A program made the translations under genes and the position numbers. A stretch of DNA of 64,000 nt from Leptothrix sp. (in: b-proteobacteria) (GTDB taxonomy: Bacteria; Pseudomonadota; Gammaproteobacteria; Burkholderiales; Burkholderiaceae_C), in contig PNKV01000003.1 of assembly GCA_013822685.1 (NCBI GenBank), forward strand, positions 242,655 through 306,654, in the 5' to 3' direction. Below the pieces are notes generated by a model. The model was given only the letters and a program-made list of their open reading frames with translations. It had not been told where the DNA came from and did not search any database. Every line of letters starts with the position of its first letter. The first letter of the stretch is position 1. Below, piece after piece: positions 1 to 8,652 of the stretch.

Positions 1-32
1 CTTTAACTTAAGCCTCTGGCTAGGAGCTTCTG

Positions 33-1451
33 ATGGCCAATAAGACCGTCGCCGACGTGATGAAGTTGGTGAAAGACAACGAAGTCAAGTTCGTTGATTT
101 CCGTTTCACCGACACCCGCGGCAAAGAACAGCACGTCACCGTGCCCGTGTCGCATTTCGACGAAGACAAATTCACCTCGGGCCACGCCTTCGACGGCTCC
201 TCGATCGCTGGTTGGAAGGGCATTGAAGCCTCCGACATGCAGTTGATGCCTGACCCCAACACGGCCAACATCGACCCCTTCTTCGAAGAACCCACCCTGA
301 TCCTGTCTTGCGACGTGGTCGAGCCTGCCGACGGCAAGCCCTACGAGCGCGATCCTCGCTCGCTGGCCAAGCGCGCTGAAGCCTACATGAAGGCCTCCGG
401 CCTGGGCGACACCGCCTACTTCGGTCCCGAACCCGAATTCTTCGTGTTCGACAGCGTCCGCTGGGGCAACGACATGTCCGGCTGCTTCTCGAAGATCGAC
501 TCCGAAGAAGCTTCGTGGAACACCGGCAAGGAATACGAGCACGGCAACACGGGTCACCGTCCCGCCGTCAAGGGTGGCTACTTCCCCGTGCCCCCGGTTG
601 ACAGCTTCCAGGACATGCGCTCGGAAATGTGCCTGATCCTCGAATCGCTGGGCATTCCCGTTGAAGTGCACCACCACGAAGTGGCCAACGCCGGTCAGAT
701 GGAAATCGGTACCAAGTTCAGCACGCTGATCCAGCGCGCCGACTGGGTCCAGCTGCAGAAGTACGTGATCCAGAACGTTGCCCACGCCTACGGCAAGACG
801 GCCACGTTCATGCCCAAGCCCATCGTTGGCGACAACGGCTCCGGCATGCACGTTCACCAATCGGTCTGGAAAGACGGCAAGAACCTGTTCGCAGGCGACG
901 GCTACGCTGGCCTGAGCGAATACGCGCTGTTCTACATCGGCGGCATCATCAAGCATGCCCGTGCTCTGAACGCCATCACCAACCCTGGTACGAACTCGTA
1001 CAAGCGTCTGGTGCCTGGCTTCGAAGCCCCGGTGAAGCTGGCCTACTCGGCCAAGAACCGCTCGGCCTCGATCCGGATTCCTCACGTGGCGAACCCCAAG
1101 GGCCGTCGCGTGGAAGCCCGCTTCCCCGATCCACTGATGAACCCCTACCTGGGCTTCTCGGCTCTGCTGATGGCCGGTCTGGACGGCGTGGAAAACAAGA
1201 TCCATCCTGGCGAAGCCGCCACGAAGGACCTGTACCACCTGCCCCCAGAGGAAGATGCACTGATCCCGACCGTGTGCCACAGCTTGGACCAAGCTCTGGA
1301 ATACCTGGACAAGGACCGCGCGTTCCTGACCAAGGGTGGCGTGTTCACCGACGCCTACATCGACGCTTACATCGAGCTGAAGATGCAGGAAGTCACCCGC
1401 TTCCGCATGGCCACTCACCCTGTCGAGTTCGACATGTACTACAGCCTGTGA
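33..1451 (+). CDS. glnA: Glutamine synthetase, type I
   Basis: Makes glutamine from glutamate, ammonia and ATP in the cytoplasm; the main ammonium-assimilating enzyme. The protein is 472 residues, the normal length for bacterial GSI dodecamers (about 470). Visible family motifs include [10 protein letters not shown] near residue 52, [10 protein letters not shown] (ATP/glutamate site) and NRSASIRIP. Tyr401 in [10 protein letters not shown] is the expected adenylylation site (Tyr397 in E. coli), so control by GlnE is likely. The ATG follows an AGGAGC ribosome site. It lies upstream of ntrB and ntrC, the usual nitrogen-control layout, and ends at a strong terminator (1482-1509). Its promoter is cut off by the window edge. 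Identification is secure. Confidence 0.98.
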   Translation: MANKTVADVMKLVKDNEVKFVDFRFTDTRGKEQHVTVPVSHFDEDKFTSGHAFDGSSIAGWKGIEASDMQLMPDPNTANIDPFFEEPTLILSCDVVEPADGKPYERDPRSLAKRAEAYMKASGLGDTAYFGPEPEFFVFDSVRWGNDMSGCFSKIDSEEASWNTGKEYEHGNTGHRPAVKGGYFPVPPVDSFQDMRSEMCLILESLGIPVEVHHHEVANAGQMEIGTKFSTLIQRADWVQLQKYVIQNVAHAYGKTATFMPKPIVGDNGSGMHVHQSVWKDGKNLFAGDGYAGLSEYALFYIGGIIKHARALNAITNPGTNSYKRLVPGFEAPVKLAYSAKNRSASIRIPHVANPKGRRVEARFPDPLMNPYLGFSALLMAGLDGVENKIHPGEAATKDLYHLPPEEDALIPTVCHSLDQALEYLDKDRAFLTKGGVFTDAYIDAYIELKMQEVTRFRMATHPVEFDMYYSL

Positions 1452-1481
1452 TCCCTCCCGGGATCACGCTCTGGCGTGTGT

Positions 1482-1510
1482 AAAAGGGGCGACTCCGGTC
1501 GCCCCTTTTT
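1482..1510 (+). terminator. Rho-independent terminator after glnA
   Basis: A perfect 12-bp stem (1482-1493 with 1498-1509), 4-nt loop and a T run directly follow the glnA stop codon. It separates glnA from the downstream ntrBC genes, so these probably have their own promoter or rely on readthrough. Confidence 0.9.
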
Positions 1511-1579
1511 GCTTTTCAAGCGTTAAGGGTGCTGGGCTGAGGGCATACTTGGCTCCAATCACGCTGGAGCGCTTGGACC

Positions 1580-2107
1580 ATGCACGACAGGAAGAACACT
1601 TTGACTGAGGATTGGGGCCCTGCTGCCCGCGGACTGGCTTTGGTGGCATTGCTGCTGGCCGGGTCTGCCCAGGCGCAGGCGGAAGACAAGCCTGTCTACC
1701 GTTGCCCCGGCAACCTCTACACCGATGCCTTGTCGGCCAAAGAGGCGATTGGCAAGGGCTGCAAGACGCTGGAAGGCGCGCCCATCACGGTGATCCAGTC
1801 GATCAAACCCAAGGCCGCTTCAACGTCATCGTCATCCACCGGCGGTGAAAAAGTGGCTGCCGATGACCAGAAGGCCCGCGATGCCGACAAGCGCCGCATC
1901 CTCGAGGCCGAGCTTCAGAAAGAAGAAGCCGCGCTGAGCGCTTTGCAAAAGCAATACAACAATGGCCAGCCTGAGCGCCAGGGCGACGAGCGCAATTTCC
2001 AGAAATACCAGGACCGCGTCAACGAGCTGAAGGCCGCCGTGACCCGCAAAGAGGCCGACGTGGCCGCACTGAGGCGTGAACTGACCGCGGCAGGAAGCGG
2101 CAAGTGA
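1580..2107 (+). CDS. Exported DUF4124-like coiled-coil protein
   Basis: A 175-residue protein of unknown function. Residues about 17-34 form a hydrophobic signal sequence ending in GSAQAQA, so it is probably periplasmic. The segment KPVYRCPGNLYTDALS resembles the start of DUF4124-type domains. Residues about 95-165 are rich in Glu, Lys, Gln and Ala in a pattern that suggests a coiled coil (EAELQKEEAALSALQKQ). Its stop codon overlaps the GTG start of ntrB, so the two are translationally coupled. An exported protein at this place between glnA and ntrB is, from memory, common in Comamonadaceae, but its role is not known to me. Confidence 0.8.
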   Translation: MHDRKNTLTEDWGPAARGLALVALLLAGSAQAQAEDKPVYRCPGNLYTDALSAKEAIGKGCKTLEGAPITVIQSIKPKAASTSSSSTGGEKVAADDQKARDADKRRILEAELQKEEAALSALQKQYNNGQPERQGDERNFQKYQDRVNELKAAVTRKEADVAALRRELTAAGSGK

Positions 2108-3270
2108 GCCAGGCGGCTTCATCGGGGCGGGGTGGCGTGCACTCCGGGCGCCAATCCAGCATGGCACGCGGTGGCTCTACCGTGGACCCTGGCGAAGTTC
2201 AAAAACTCTTGCCCAGCGGCCTGGACGTGTTTGACTACCTGGCCACGATGGTGGCTGTGGTTGAGCCCGACGGGCAGTGCCTGTTCGCCAATGCCGCATT
2301 TGAAGAGGTGCTGGGCTTGTCGCGCCGCAGCGTCTTGCGCGAGTCGATCTTCGATTGGTTCGAAGACCCCATGCTGCTGCAAGACATCGTGGGCGCCGTG
2401 GCGCGCAACGAGTTCGCCACCAGCCGCATCGAGGCCCAGCTCAAGCGGCATCCGCATGTTTTTGTGGATTCGCTGCCAGTTCAGGTGATCGTGACGCGGC
2501 TGGAGCATGCCGACCTGGTCCTCATCGAGCTGGTCGAGGTCGAGCAGCAAACCCGCCAGGAGCGGGAAGAGCGCGCGTTGGACCAGGCGCAGGCCAATAA
2601 AGAGCTGATCCGCAATCTGGCGCACGAGATCAAGAACCCGCTGGGCGGGATCCGTGGTTCGGCGCAACTGCTGCAGATGGAGCTGGAATCCAAATCGCTG
2701 ACCGAGTACACCCAGGTCATCATCCACGAAGCCGATCGCCTGCAGGCCCTGGTGGACCGCCTGCTGGCGCCACACCGGAGGCCCCACTTGGTGGGCGACG
2801 TGAATGTGCACGAGGTGTGCGAACGCGTTCGCTCGCTGATCCTGGCCGAGTTCCCCAAGGGGTTGAAGGTCTGGCGCGACTACGACACTTCTTTGCCCGA
2901 GTTCCGCGGTGACCGCGAGCAGCTGATCCAGGCGGTTTTGAACATTGCCCACAACGCCGCCCAGGCTTTGTCTGACCGCATTCAGGCCGGAGAAGCGGTG
3001 CTGACCTTGCGCACGCGCGTGGCCCGACGCCTGACCATCAACCGGCAATTGCACCGGTTGGCACTGGTCTTGCATATTGAGGACAACGGCCCGGGCATCC
3101 CCGAGTCCATCCGCGATCGCATCTTCTACCCTTTGGTGTCTGGGCGAGACGGTGGTTCGGGACTGGGTCTGACATTGGCACAAACCTTCGTTCAACAGCA
3201 CCAAGGCACCATCGAATGCGAGAGCGAGCCAGGACGCACGGTTTTCAAATTATTGATTCCCTTGCCGTGA
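2104..3270 (+). CDS. glnL: Nitrogen regulation sensor histidine kinase NtrB
   Basis: Cytoplasmic kinase/phosphatase that sets the phosphorylation of NtrC in response to PII. The 388-residue protein has a PAS domain (about 35-140), then a HisKA motif with His174 in NLAHEIKNPLGG as the phosphorylated residue, and an ATPase domain with DNGPGIP and GSGLGL near the C-terminus. No membrane segments are present, as expected. The chosen GTG start overlaps the previous stop (GTGA); an in-frame ATG at 2161 is an alternative. ntrC follows after 53 bp. Confidence 0.95.
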   Translation: MSQAASSGRGGVHSGRQSSMARGGSTVDPGEVQKLLPSGLDVFDYLATMVAVVEPDGQCLFANAAFEEVLGLSRRSVLRESIFDWFEDPMLLQDIVGAVARNEFATSRIEAQLKRHPHVFVDSLPVQVIVTRLEHADLVLIELVEVEQQTRQEREERALDQAQANKELIRNLAHEIKNPLGGIRGSAQLLQMELESKSLTEYTQVIIHEADRLQALVDRLLAPHRRPHLVGDVNVHEVCERVRSLILAEFPKGLKVWRDYDTSLPEFRGDREQLIQAVLNIAHNAAQALSDRIQAGEAVLTLRTRVARRLTINRQLHRLALVLHIEDNGPGIPESIRDRIFYPLVSGRDGGSGLGLTLAQTFVQQHQGTIECESEPGRTVFKLLIPLP

Positions 3271-3323
3271 CCGGGCTGCCCTGTCAGCATTCGACCATCG
3301 GGTGCACACACTGACAGGCCGGC

Positions 3324-4907
3324 ATGAAACCTATCTGGATCGTTGACGACGACCAATCCATCCGCTTTGTGCTTGAAAAAGCGTTGGCGCGCGAAGACCT
3401 CCCGGTGCGCAGCTTCACGAATCCGCGTGACGTGCTGGCCGCCCTCGAAGACGACGAGCCGCAGGTGCTGGTCTCCGACATCCGCATGCCTGGCGGGTCG
3501 GGCATCGATCTGCTGAGCAAGGTCAAGGCGCGTTTCCCAGGGCTGCCGGTCATCATCATGACGGCCTACTCCGACCTCGACAGCGCCGTTTCGGCCTTCC
3601 AAGGGGGCGCATTCGAGTACTTGCCCAAGCCTTTCGATTTGCCCAAGGCGGTGGAGTTGATCCGACGCGCCGTGGACGAGAGCGTGCGCGAGGACGTCTC
3701 TGACGAGCGCCTGCAGCAAATGCCTGAAATGCTGGGTCAGGCCCCGGCGATGCAGGACGTGTTCCGCGCCATTGGCCGCCTCAGCCAGAGCAATGTCACC
3801 GTGCTGATCACGGGCGAATCGGGCTCGGGCAAAGAGTTGGTGGCGCAGGCGCTGCACAAGCACAGCTCGCGCAGCAGCGGACCATTCGTGGCGATCAACA
3901 CGGCGGCCATCCCCAAGGATTTGCTGGAATCTGAACTGTTCGGGCACGAGCGCGGGGCGTTCACGGGCGCGCAAACCATGCGCCGTGGCCGCTTCGAGCA
4001 GGCCGACGGCGGCACGCTGTTCCTGGACGAAATCGGCGACATGCCTTTCGACCTGCAGACGCGTTTGCTGCGTGTGCTGAGCGATGGCCAGTTCTACCGC
4101 GTGGGTGGGCATCACCCGCTCAAGAGCAATGTGCGCGTGATCGCGGCCACCCACCAGAACTTGGAAGACCGCGTGCGGCAGGGCGTGTTCCGCGAGGACT
4201 TGTTTCACCGCTTGAACGTGATCCGCCTGCGGCTGCCGCCCTTGCGCGAGCGCCGCGAAGACGTGGCCGCCTTGGCGCGGTTTTTCCTGCAAAAAAGCGG
4301 CAAGGATCTGGGCGTGGATGCCAAGCGCATCTCGGAACCTGCCTTGGCCAAGCTCACGGCCTTCGACTTTCCGGGCAATGTTCGCCAGCTGGAGAACATT
4401 TGCCACTGGCTGACCGTGATGGCGCCGTCGCAAGTGATCGAGTCCAAGGACTTGCCGCCCGAGCTGATGGGCGTGCAACCCGCCGCACCTGCCTCGCACG
4501 GCAGTTTGTCGGCCCCGGTGCAGGCTTATGCGCCGTCAGAGCCCGTCGCACCGATGGGCGGGTTTGGCCCTGCTGACGGCCACGCCGTGGCGGCGCCACT
4601 CGGTGAGGCCGTTGCGGTGGAGGCGCCGTACGCGCCAGCCAACGCCTTTGCCGCCCCAGTGGCGCCCAGCGCGCCCGCAGCAGCGACCCCCGCCAGTTGG
4701 TTGTCCGACCTGGAGCGAGAGGCCCGCGTCCGGCTGGAGTCTGGCGCCACGGATGTCTGGGATGTGCTGACCCGCCAGTTCGAGGCCCAATTGATCCACA
4801 CCGCACTGGAAATCACGCGCGGGCGGCGCATCGAAGCTGCGCAAAAGTTGGGCATTGGTCGCAATACCATCACGCGCAAGATTCAAGAGTTGGGCATCGA
4901 GGATTGA
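3324..4907 (+). CDS. glnG: Nitrogen regulation sigma-54 activator NtrC
   Basis: Response regulator that activates sigma-54 promoters under nitrogen limitation. Residues 1-120 are the receiver with the phospho-acceptor Asp52 (VLVSDIRMPGG). Residues about 140-380 are the AAA+ domain with Walker A GESGSGKE and the sigma-54 contact loop GAFTGA. The C-terminal FIS-type helix-turn-helix ends in KIQELGIED. The protein has 527 residues against about 470 in E. coli; the excess is an Ala/Pro-rich linker (about 385-460) before the DNA-binding domain. It is a plausible activator of the sigma-54-like promoter found upstream of the Nit1C cluster in this window (41956-41971). Confidence 0.96.
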   Translation: MKPIWIVDDDQSIRFVLEKALAREDLPVRSFTNPRDVLAALEDDEPQVLVSDIRMPGGSGIDLLSKVKARFPGLPVIIMTAYSDLDSAVSAFQGGAFEYLPKPFDLPKAVELIRRAVDESVREDVSDERLQQMPEMLGQAPAMQDVFRAIGRLSQSNVTVLITGESGSGKELVAQALHKHSSRSSGPFVAINTAAIPKDLLESELFGHERGAFTGAQTMRRGRFEQADGGTLFLDEIGDMPFDLQTRLLRVLSDGQFYRVGGHHPLKSNVRVIAATHQNLEDRVRQGVFREDLFHRLNVIRLRLPPLRERREDVAALARFFLQKSGKDLGVDAKRISEPALAKLTAFDFPGNVRQLENICHWLTVMAPSQVIESKDLPPELMGVQPAAPASHGSLSAPVQAYAPSEPVAPMGGFGPADGHAVAAPLGEAVAVEAPYAPANAFAAPVAPSAPAAATPASWLSDLEREARVRLESGATDVWDVLTRQFEAQLIHTALEITRGRRIEAAQKLGIGRNTITRKIQELGIED

Positions 4908-4989
4908 GGCGATCCGGGCCCGACCCGCTGTCAGCCGAGGTCTTGGGGGATGCGTTAAAGTGACTTCATCGTCGCTGAGGGCCATCCCC

Positions 4990-5469
4990 ATGAAACGCTT
5001 TTTGATCGCCGCCAGTACCGGCGTGATGTTGGCCGTGCTGGCCGCCTGCTCCACCACCAGCCCCGACGTGGTCAAGCCGGGCGATGCGCAGCGTCTGTCC
5101 CAGGTTGAGGATGCCGTGGTGCTGAATGTCCGCCCGGTCGTGGTGGAGGGCTCACAGAGTGGGGCGGGTGCGGCCACCGGTGCCGTCATCGGTGGTGTGG
5201 GTGGCTCGGCGGTGGGCGGCTCGCGAGAGCAGGTGATCGTGGGGGTGATTGGCGCAGTGGTGGGCGGTGTGGTGGGCAATGCCGCCGAGCGCTATGGCAC
5301 CCGTGAAGATGCCAACGAGATCTTGCTGCAAATGAGCAATGGCCAACGCCGTTCAATCGTCCAGGCCAAGGGCAACGAGACCTTCAACCCGGGCGATGCC
5401 GTGTTGCTGGTGACCACGGGTGGCAAGGTCCGCGTGATGCGGGCCCCGCGAGTTCAACCGGCGCGCTAA
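4990..5469 (+). CDS. Glycine-zipper outer-membrane lipoprotein (SlyB/Pcp-like)
   Basis: A 159-residue lipoprotein. The start at ATG 4990 gives MKRFLIAASTG followed by a lipobox ending LAAC at about residue 20. A Gly/Ala/Val-rich segment (about 55-95, GAATGAVIGGVGGSAVGG and GVIGAVVGGVVGN) is a glycine zipper, as in the SlyB/Pcp/17-kDa antigen family, which insert into the outer membrane. A C-terminal domain of about 60 residues resembles the beta-rich part of that family. It stands alone between ntrC and a convergent export operon. Function is probably envelope integrity; this is inferred from the family. Confidence 0.85.
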   Translation: MKRFLIAASTGVMLAVLAACSTTSPDVVKPGDAQRLSQVEDAVVLNVRPVVVEGSQSGAGAATGAVIGGVGGSAVGGSREQVIVGVIGAVVGGVVGNAAERYGTREDANEILLQMSNGQRRSIVQAKGNETFNPGDAVLLVTTGGKVRVMRAPRVQPAR

Positions 5470-6618
5470 TCAGTCCAGCGTTTGCCGATAGCGCATCATG
5501 GCGATGGCACCCACCACCAGGGTGAACAGTGCCATGGGCCACAGCTGGGGCCAGATCTCCATCAAAGTGGAGCCTTTGAGCATGATGCCGCGCACCACCC
5601 GCAAAAAGTGGGTGATGGGCATCACTTCACCCACCCACTGCGCCCAGGTCGGCATGCCCCGGAAGGGGAACATGAAGCCGGACAGCAGGATGTTGGGCAG
5701 GAAGTAGAAGATCGTCATCTGCGTCGACTGCATCTGCGTGCGCGCGATGGTCGAGAACAAAAAGCCCACCACCAGCGTGGCGATGATGAACACCAGCACG
5801 GTCAGGGTCAGCAGCAGGTGGTTGCCGAACATGGGGATGGCGAACAGCCAGCGCGAGGCGATGTACACCATCAGCACCTGCAGGTAGCCGATCAGCACAT
5901 AGGGCATGATTTTGCCGATCATCACCTCCAGTGGTTTGACGGGCGTGGCCAGCAGGTTTTCCAGTGTGCCGCGTTCGCGTTCGCGGGTCATGGCCATGGC
6001 GGTCATCATCACCAAAGTCATCACCAGGATGATGCCCATCAGGCCCGGCACGATGTTGTATTGCGTGATGCCCTCGGCGTTGTAGCGGCGGTGGATGCGC
6101 AGCTCGAAGGGCGCCGGGCTGGCCTGCAGCCGGCTCAAGGGGCCGCGCAGTTCGGCGTTCAAGGCCAGGTTGGGCAGCAGGCTCAAGGTGGCCAGGGCCC
6201 CGCCAGAGGTGGACGGATCGCTCGCATCGCTGTAGACCGCGATGGCAGGGCGCTCACCGCGCATCAGCTTGTGCGTGAAGTCAGAGGGGAAGACCAGCGC
6301 GAATTGCGCATCGCCTTCGGCCAGCCAGCGCTCGGCCTCCTGCTCGGTGACGATGGCCTCGACGTTGAAGTAGCCAGTGTTTTCAACCGCCCGGATGATG
6401 CTGCGCACCATCGGGCTGGCGTCGGGCGCCACGACCACGGTGGGCAGGTGCTTGGGGTCGCCGTTGATGGCGTAGCCGAACATCACCAACTGCAGCAAAG
6501 GGATGGCCACCAGCATCGCCAGGGTCAGCCGGTCGCGCTTGATCTGCACGAACTCCTTGCGCAGCACCGCCCAGATGCGGCGCCATGACAGCGGCTTATC
6601 GGTAATTGTCTTGTGCAT
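5470..6618 (-). CDS. ABC-2 type transporter permease (YhhJ-like)
   Basis: The 382-residue membrane component of an ABC exporter. One transmembrane helix near residues 28-48 is followed by a long extracytoplasmic domain (about 50-180) and a C-terminal group of about five helices, the ABC2_membrane_3 layout. The segment TRERERGTLENLLATP is typical of the family. Its start overlaps the upstream ATPase gene by 23 bp, and the operon order HlyD adaptor - ATPase - permease matches the E. coli YhiI-RbbA-YhhJ type. The substrate is unknown; small-molecule or drug export is the usual guess. Confidence 0.9.
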   Translation of the reverse strand: MHKTITDKPLSWRRIWAVLRKEFVQIKRDRLTLAMLVAIPLLQLVMFGYAINGDPKHLPTVVVAPDASPMVRSIIRAVENTGYFNVEAIVTEQEAERWLAEGDAQFALVFPSDFTHKLMRGERPAIAVYSDASDPSTSGGALATLSLLPNLALNAELRGPLSRLQASPAPFELRIHRRYNAEGITQYNIVPGLMGIILVMTLVMMTAMAMTRERERGTLENLLATPVKPLEVMIGKIMPYVLIGYLQVLMVYIASRWLFAIPMFGNHLLLTLTVLVFIIATLVVGFLFSTIARTQMQSTQMTIFYFLPNILLSGFMFPFRGMPTWAQWVGEVMPITHFLRVVRGIMLKGSTLMEIWPQLWPMALFTLVVGAIAMMRYRQTLD

Positions 6619-7528
6619 GCTGGCTCAGGTGGATGAAAACGTCTTCCAGGCTGGTGGGGATGGTCTCGACCAGCCAGTCATGCTGGGGCGACTGGGCCCG
6701 CAGCCATTCGGCGAAATCCAAGGGGCTGGTGCTGCTGACGTGCACCGAGGTGCCAAAGGGAATGGCCATCCAGTCGTCGCTGTGGTTGGTCAGGCCGATG
6801 ACCTTGTCGAGTTGATCGCCCCGCACCTGCCAGGTTCGCAGTCCCGAGGTGCCGATCACGTGCTCAGAGGTGCCCGCGGTCAGCACCTTGCCGTAAGAGA
6901 TGTAGGCAAGTCGGTGGCAGCGCTCGGCCTCGTCCATGTAGTGGGTGCTGACCAGCACGGTCAGGCCCTCGGCAGCCAGCAGGTGGATCTGGTGCCAGAA
7001 GTCGCGGCGAGCTTTGGGGTCAACACCGGCAGTGGGCTCGTCCAGCAGCAGCAATTGCGGTTCGTGCAACAGGCAGGCGCCCAAGGCCAGACGTTGCTTC
7101 CAGCCGCCCGACAACGAGCCGGCCAGTTGATGCCGGCGCTCGGTCAGGCCCAGGCGGTCCAGGGTCTGTTCAACCTTTTGCCGGCCGCCGGGCATGCCAT
7201 AGACCTCGGCGATGAAATACAGGTTCTCTTCGATGTTCAGGTCTTCGTACAGGCCGAACTTTTGCGTCATGTAGCCGGTGCGCAGCTTGATCTGGCGCGA
7301 TTGCGTGACCAGGTCAAAGCCCAGGCAGTGGCCCTGGCCGGCGGTGGGCTCCAGCAGGCCGCACAGCATGCGGATGGTGGTGGTCTTGCCGCTGCCGTTG
7401 GGCCCCAGGAAGCCGCAGATCTCGCCGCGCCGCACCTGGATGTCGATGCCATCGACGACCATGCGGTCACCGAAACGCTTGCTCAGGCCTCGGACATCGA
7501 TGGCCAGATCGGGAGATGGCTCGCTCAT
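6596..7528 (-). CDS. ABC transporter ATP-binding protein
   Basis: The 310-residue ATPase of the same exporter. It has Walker A GPNGSGKTTT, the signature LSGGWKQRL, and Walker B LLLLDEPTAGVD, in one nucleotide-binding domain followed by a C-terminal extension of about 80 residues. Its ATG overlaps the stop of the adaptor gene (ATGA at 7525-7528) and its end overlaps the permease gene, so the three are translated as a coupled unit. Substrate unknown. Confidence 0.93.
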   Translation of the reverse strand: MSEPSPDLAIDVRGLSKRFGDRMVVDGIDIQVRRGEICGFLGPNGSGKTTTIRMLCGLLEPTAGQGHCLGFDLVTQSRQIKLRTGYMTQKFGLYEDLNIEENLYFIAEVYGMPGGRQKVEQTLDRLGLTERRHQLAGSLSGGWKQRLALGACLLHEPQLLLLDEPTAGVDPKARRDFWHQIHLLAAEGLTVLVSTHYMDEAERCHRLAYISYGKVLTAGTSEHVIGTSGLRTWQVRGDQLDKVIGLTNHSDDWMAIPFGTSVHVSSTSPLDFAEWLRAQSPQHDWLVETIPTSLEDVFIHLSQHAQDNYR

Positions 7529-8529
7529 GTCTTGGCCGCGGCAGGGGCAGGGGCAGGGGCAGGGGCAGGGGCAGGGGTCACGCTCAAAGGCTGGCCGGGC
7601 TTGAGAGTGTCGCTGGCTTGGTCATCGGGCGTGGCCTCGACCATGTAGACCAGCTTGCCCTTGCTCTCGTTGCTGTAGATCACCGGGGGCGTGAACTCGG
7701 CCTGGGGTGACACGTAGCGGATGGTGGCCGTGCCTGCTGTGCAGCCGTCGCAGTTGTAGCGCACGGCCTGCCCAACCTTGGTCTGGGCCAAGGCCTCCTG
7801 GGGCACGAAGAAGCGCACCTTCACCGCGTGATCCGGCAGCAAGGCCACGACGGGGGCGCCCGCCGGCACCCATTCGCCCAGACGGTAAAGGACATCGAAC
7901 ACGCGGGCGGCCACGGGCGCACGCCGCACCTTCTGATCTTCGGCCCAGCGTTGTTGTGACACCTGGGCCTTGGCAGCTTGAAGCTCGGCCTTGGCGGCAG
8001 CCACGGTGTCAGGGCGGGCACTGTCCTGGGCGGCGGCCAGTTGCGCCTGCAACTCGTGCACGCGCGCCGTGTCACGCGCCTTGGCGGCTTCCAGCTCGTC
8101 CATCTGCGAGGGCGTGATGAAGCCCTGGCGCACGAGATCCCTGTTGCGCTTGAGCTGCGCGGCCGAAATGGTCAGGGCCGCCTTGGCCTGGTCCAGTTGG
8201 GCCTTAATGGCTTTGAGCTCGTTCTGGCGGCGCCCCTTGCCCAGGTCGGCCAATTGGGCGGCGGCCTTGCTTTGCTGCGCCTGGGCCGCCTGCTTACCGT
8301 AGATTTCAGAGGCCGCGTCAATCTGGAACAAGTCGGCGCCCGCAGGCACCATATCGCCCCGCTGAACCTGAATCGTGCTGAGCACGCCGGCGCCCGACGA
8401 GGCCAGGTAGACCAGATCAGCCTCTGCATAACCCGACCACGGCGTCACCTCATTCTGGCCACAACCAGACATCAAAAAGAGCCCAGCCAGGCTGGCCAAA
8501 ACGGTGACAGAACGTGAGCATCGGTTCAT
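7525..8529 (-). CDS. HlyD-family periplasmic adaptor lipoprotein
   Basis: Membrane-fusion partner of the ABC exporter encoded downstream. I choose the ATG at 8529, giving a 334-residue protein with a signal peptide and lipobox LMSGC at about residue 22; an upstream ATG at 8574 would add 15 residues that bury the signal. Biotinyl-lipoyl-like halves flank a long Ala/Gln/Leu-rich coiled coil (about 70-185), followed by the HlyD barrel (VRFFVPQEALAQTKVGQ). The C-terminus is odd: it ends in a Pro-Ala run encoded by six copies of a 6-bp repeat (7541-7576). Confidence 0.9.
   Translation of the reverse strand: MNRCSRSVTVLASLAGLFLMSGCGQNEVTPWSGYAEADLVYLASSGAGVLSTIQVQRGDMVPAGADLFQIDAASEIYGKQAAQAQQSKAAAQLADLGKGRRQNELKAIKAQLDQAKAALTISAAQLKRNRDLVRQGFITPSQMDELEAAKARDTARVHELQAQLAAAQDSARPDTVAAAKAELQAAKAQVSQQRWAEDQKVRRAPVAARVFDVLYRLGEWVPAGAPVVALLPDHAVKVRFFVPQEALAQTKVGQAVRYNCDGCTAGTATIRYVSPQAEFTPPVIYSNESKGKLVYMVEATPDDQASDTLKPGQPLSVTPAPAPAPAPAPAAAKT
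7541..7576. repeat. Six perfect copies of GCAGGG (hexanucleotide repeat)
   Basis: Six tandem copies without a mismatch, lying within the last codons of the HlyD-family gene and encoding alternating Pro-Ala on the minus strand. The 6-bp unit preserves frame, so copy-number change would alter tail length but not phase. Confidence 0.95.
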
Positions 8530-8652
8530 GTTGATGTGAAGTTTTGTGATGACAGCTGGGGCACCCATCAGCATAAGGCCTGAAACGGGAACCTTTCGAG
8601 CCCACGCCTACACTGAACCGCATTGCCACCATCCGATCCCGTCGGCGCCGTG

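Noticed and set aside
7541..7576. Phase-variable on/off switch
   Set aside because: The repeat unit is 6 bp, so gain or loss cannot shift the reading frame.
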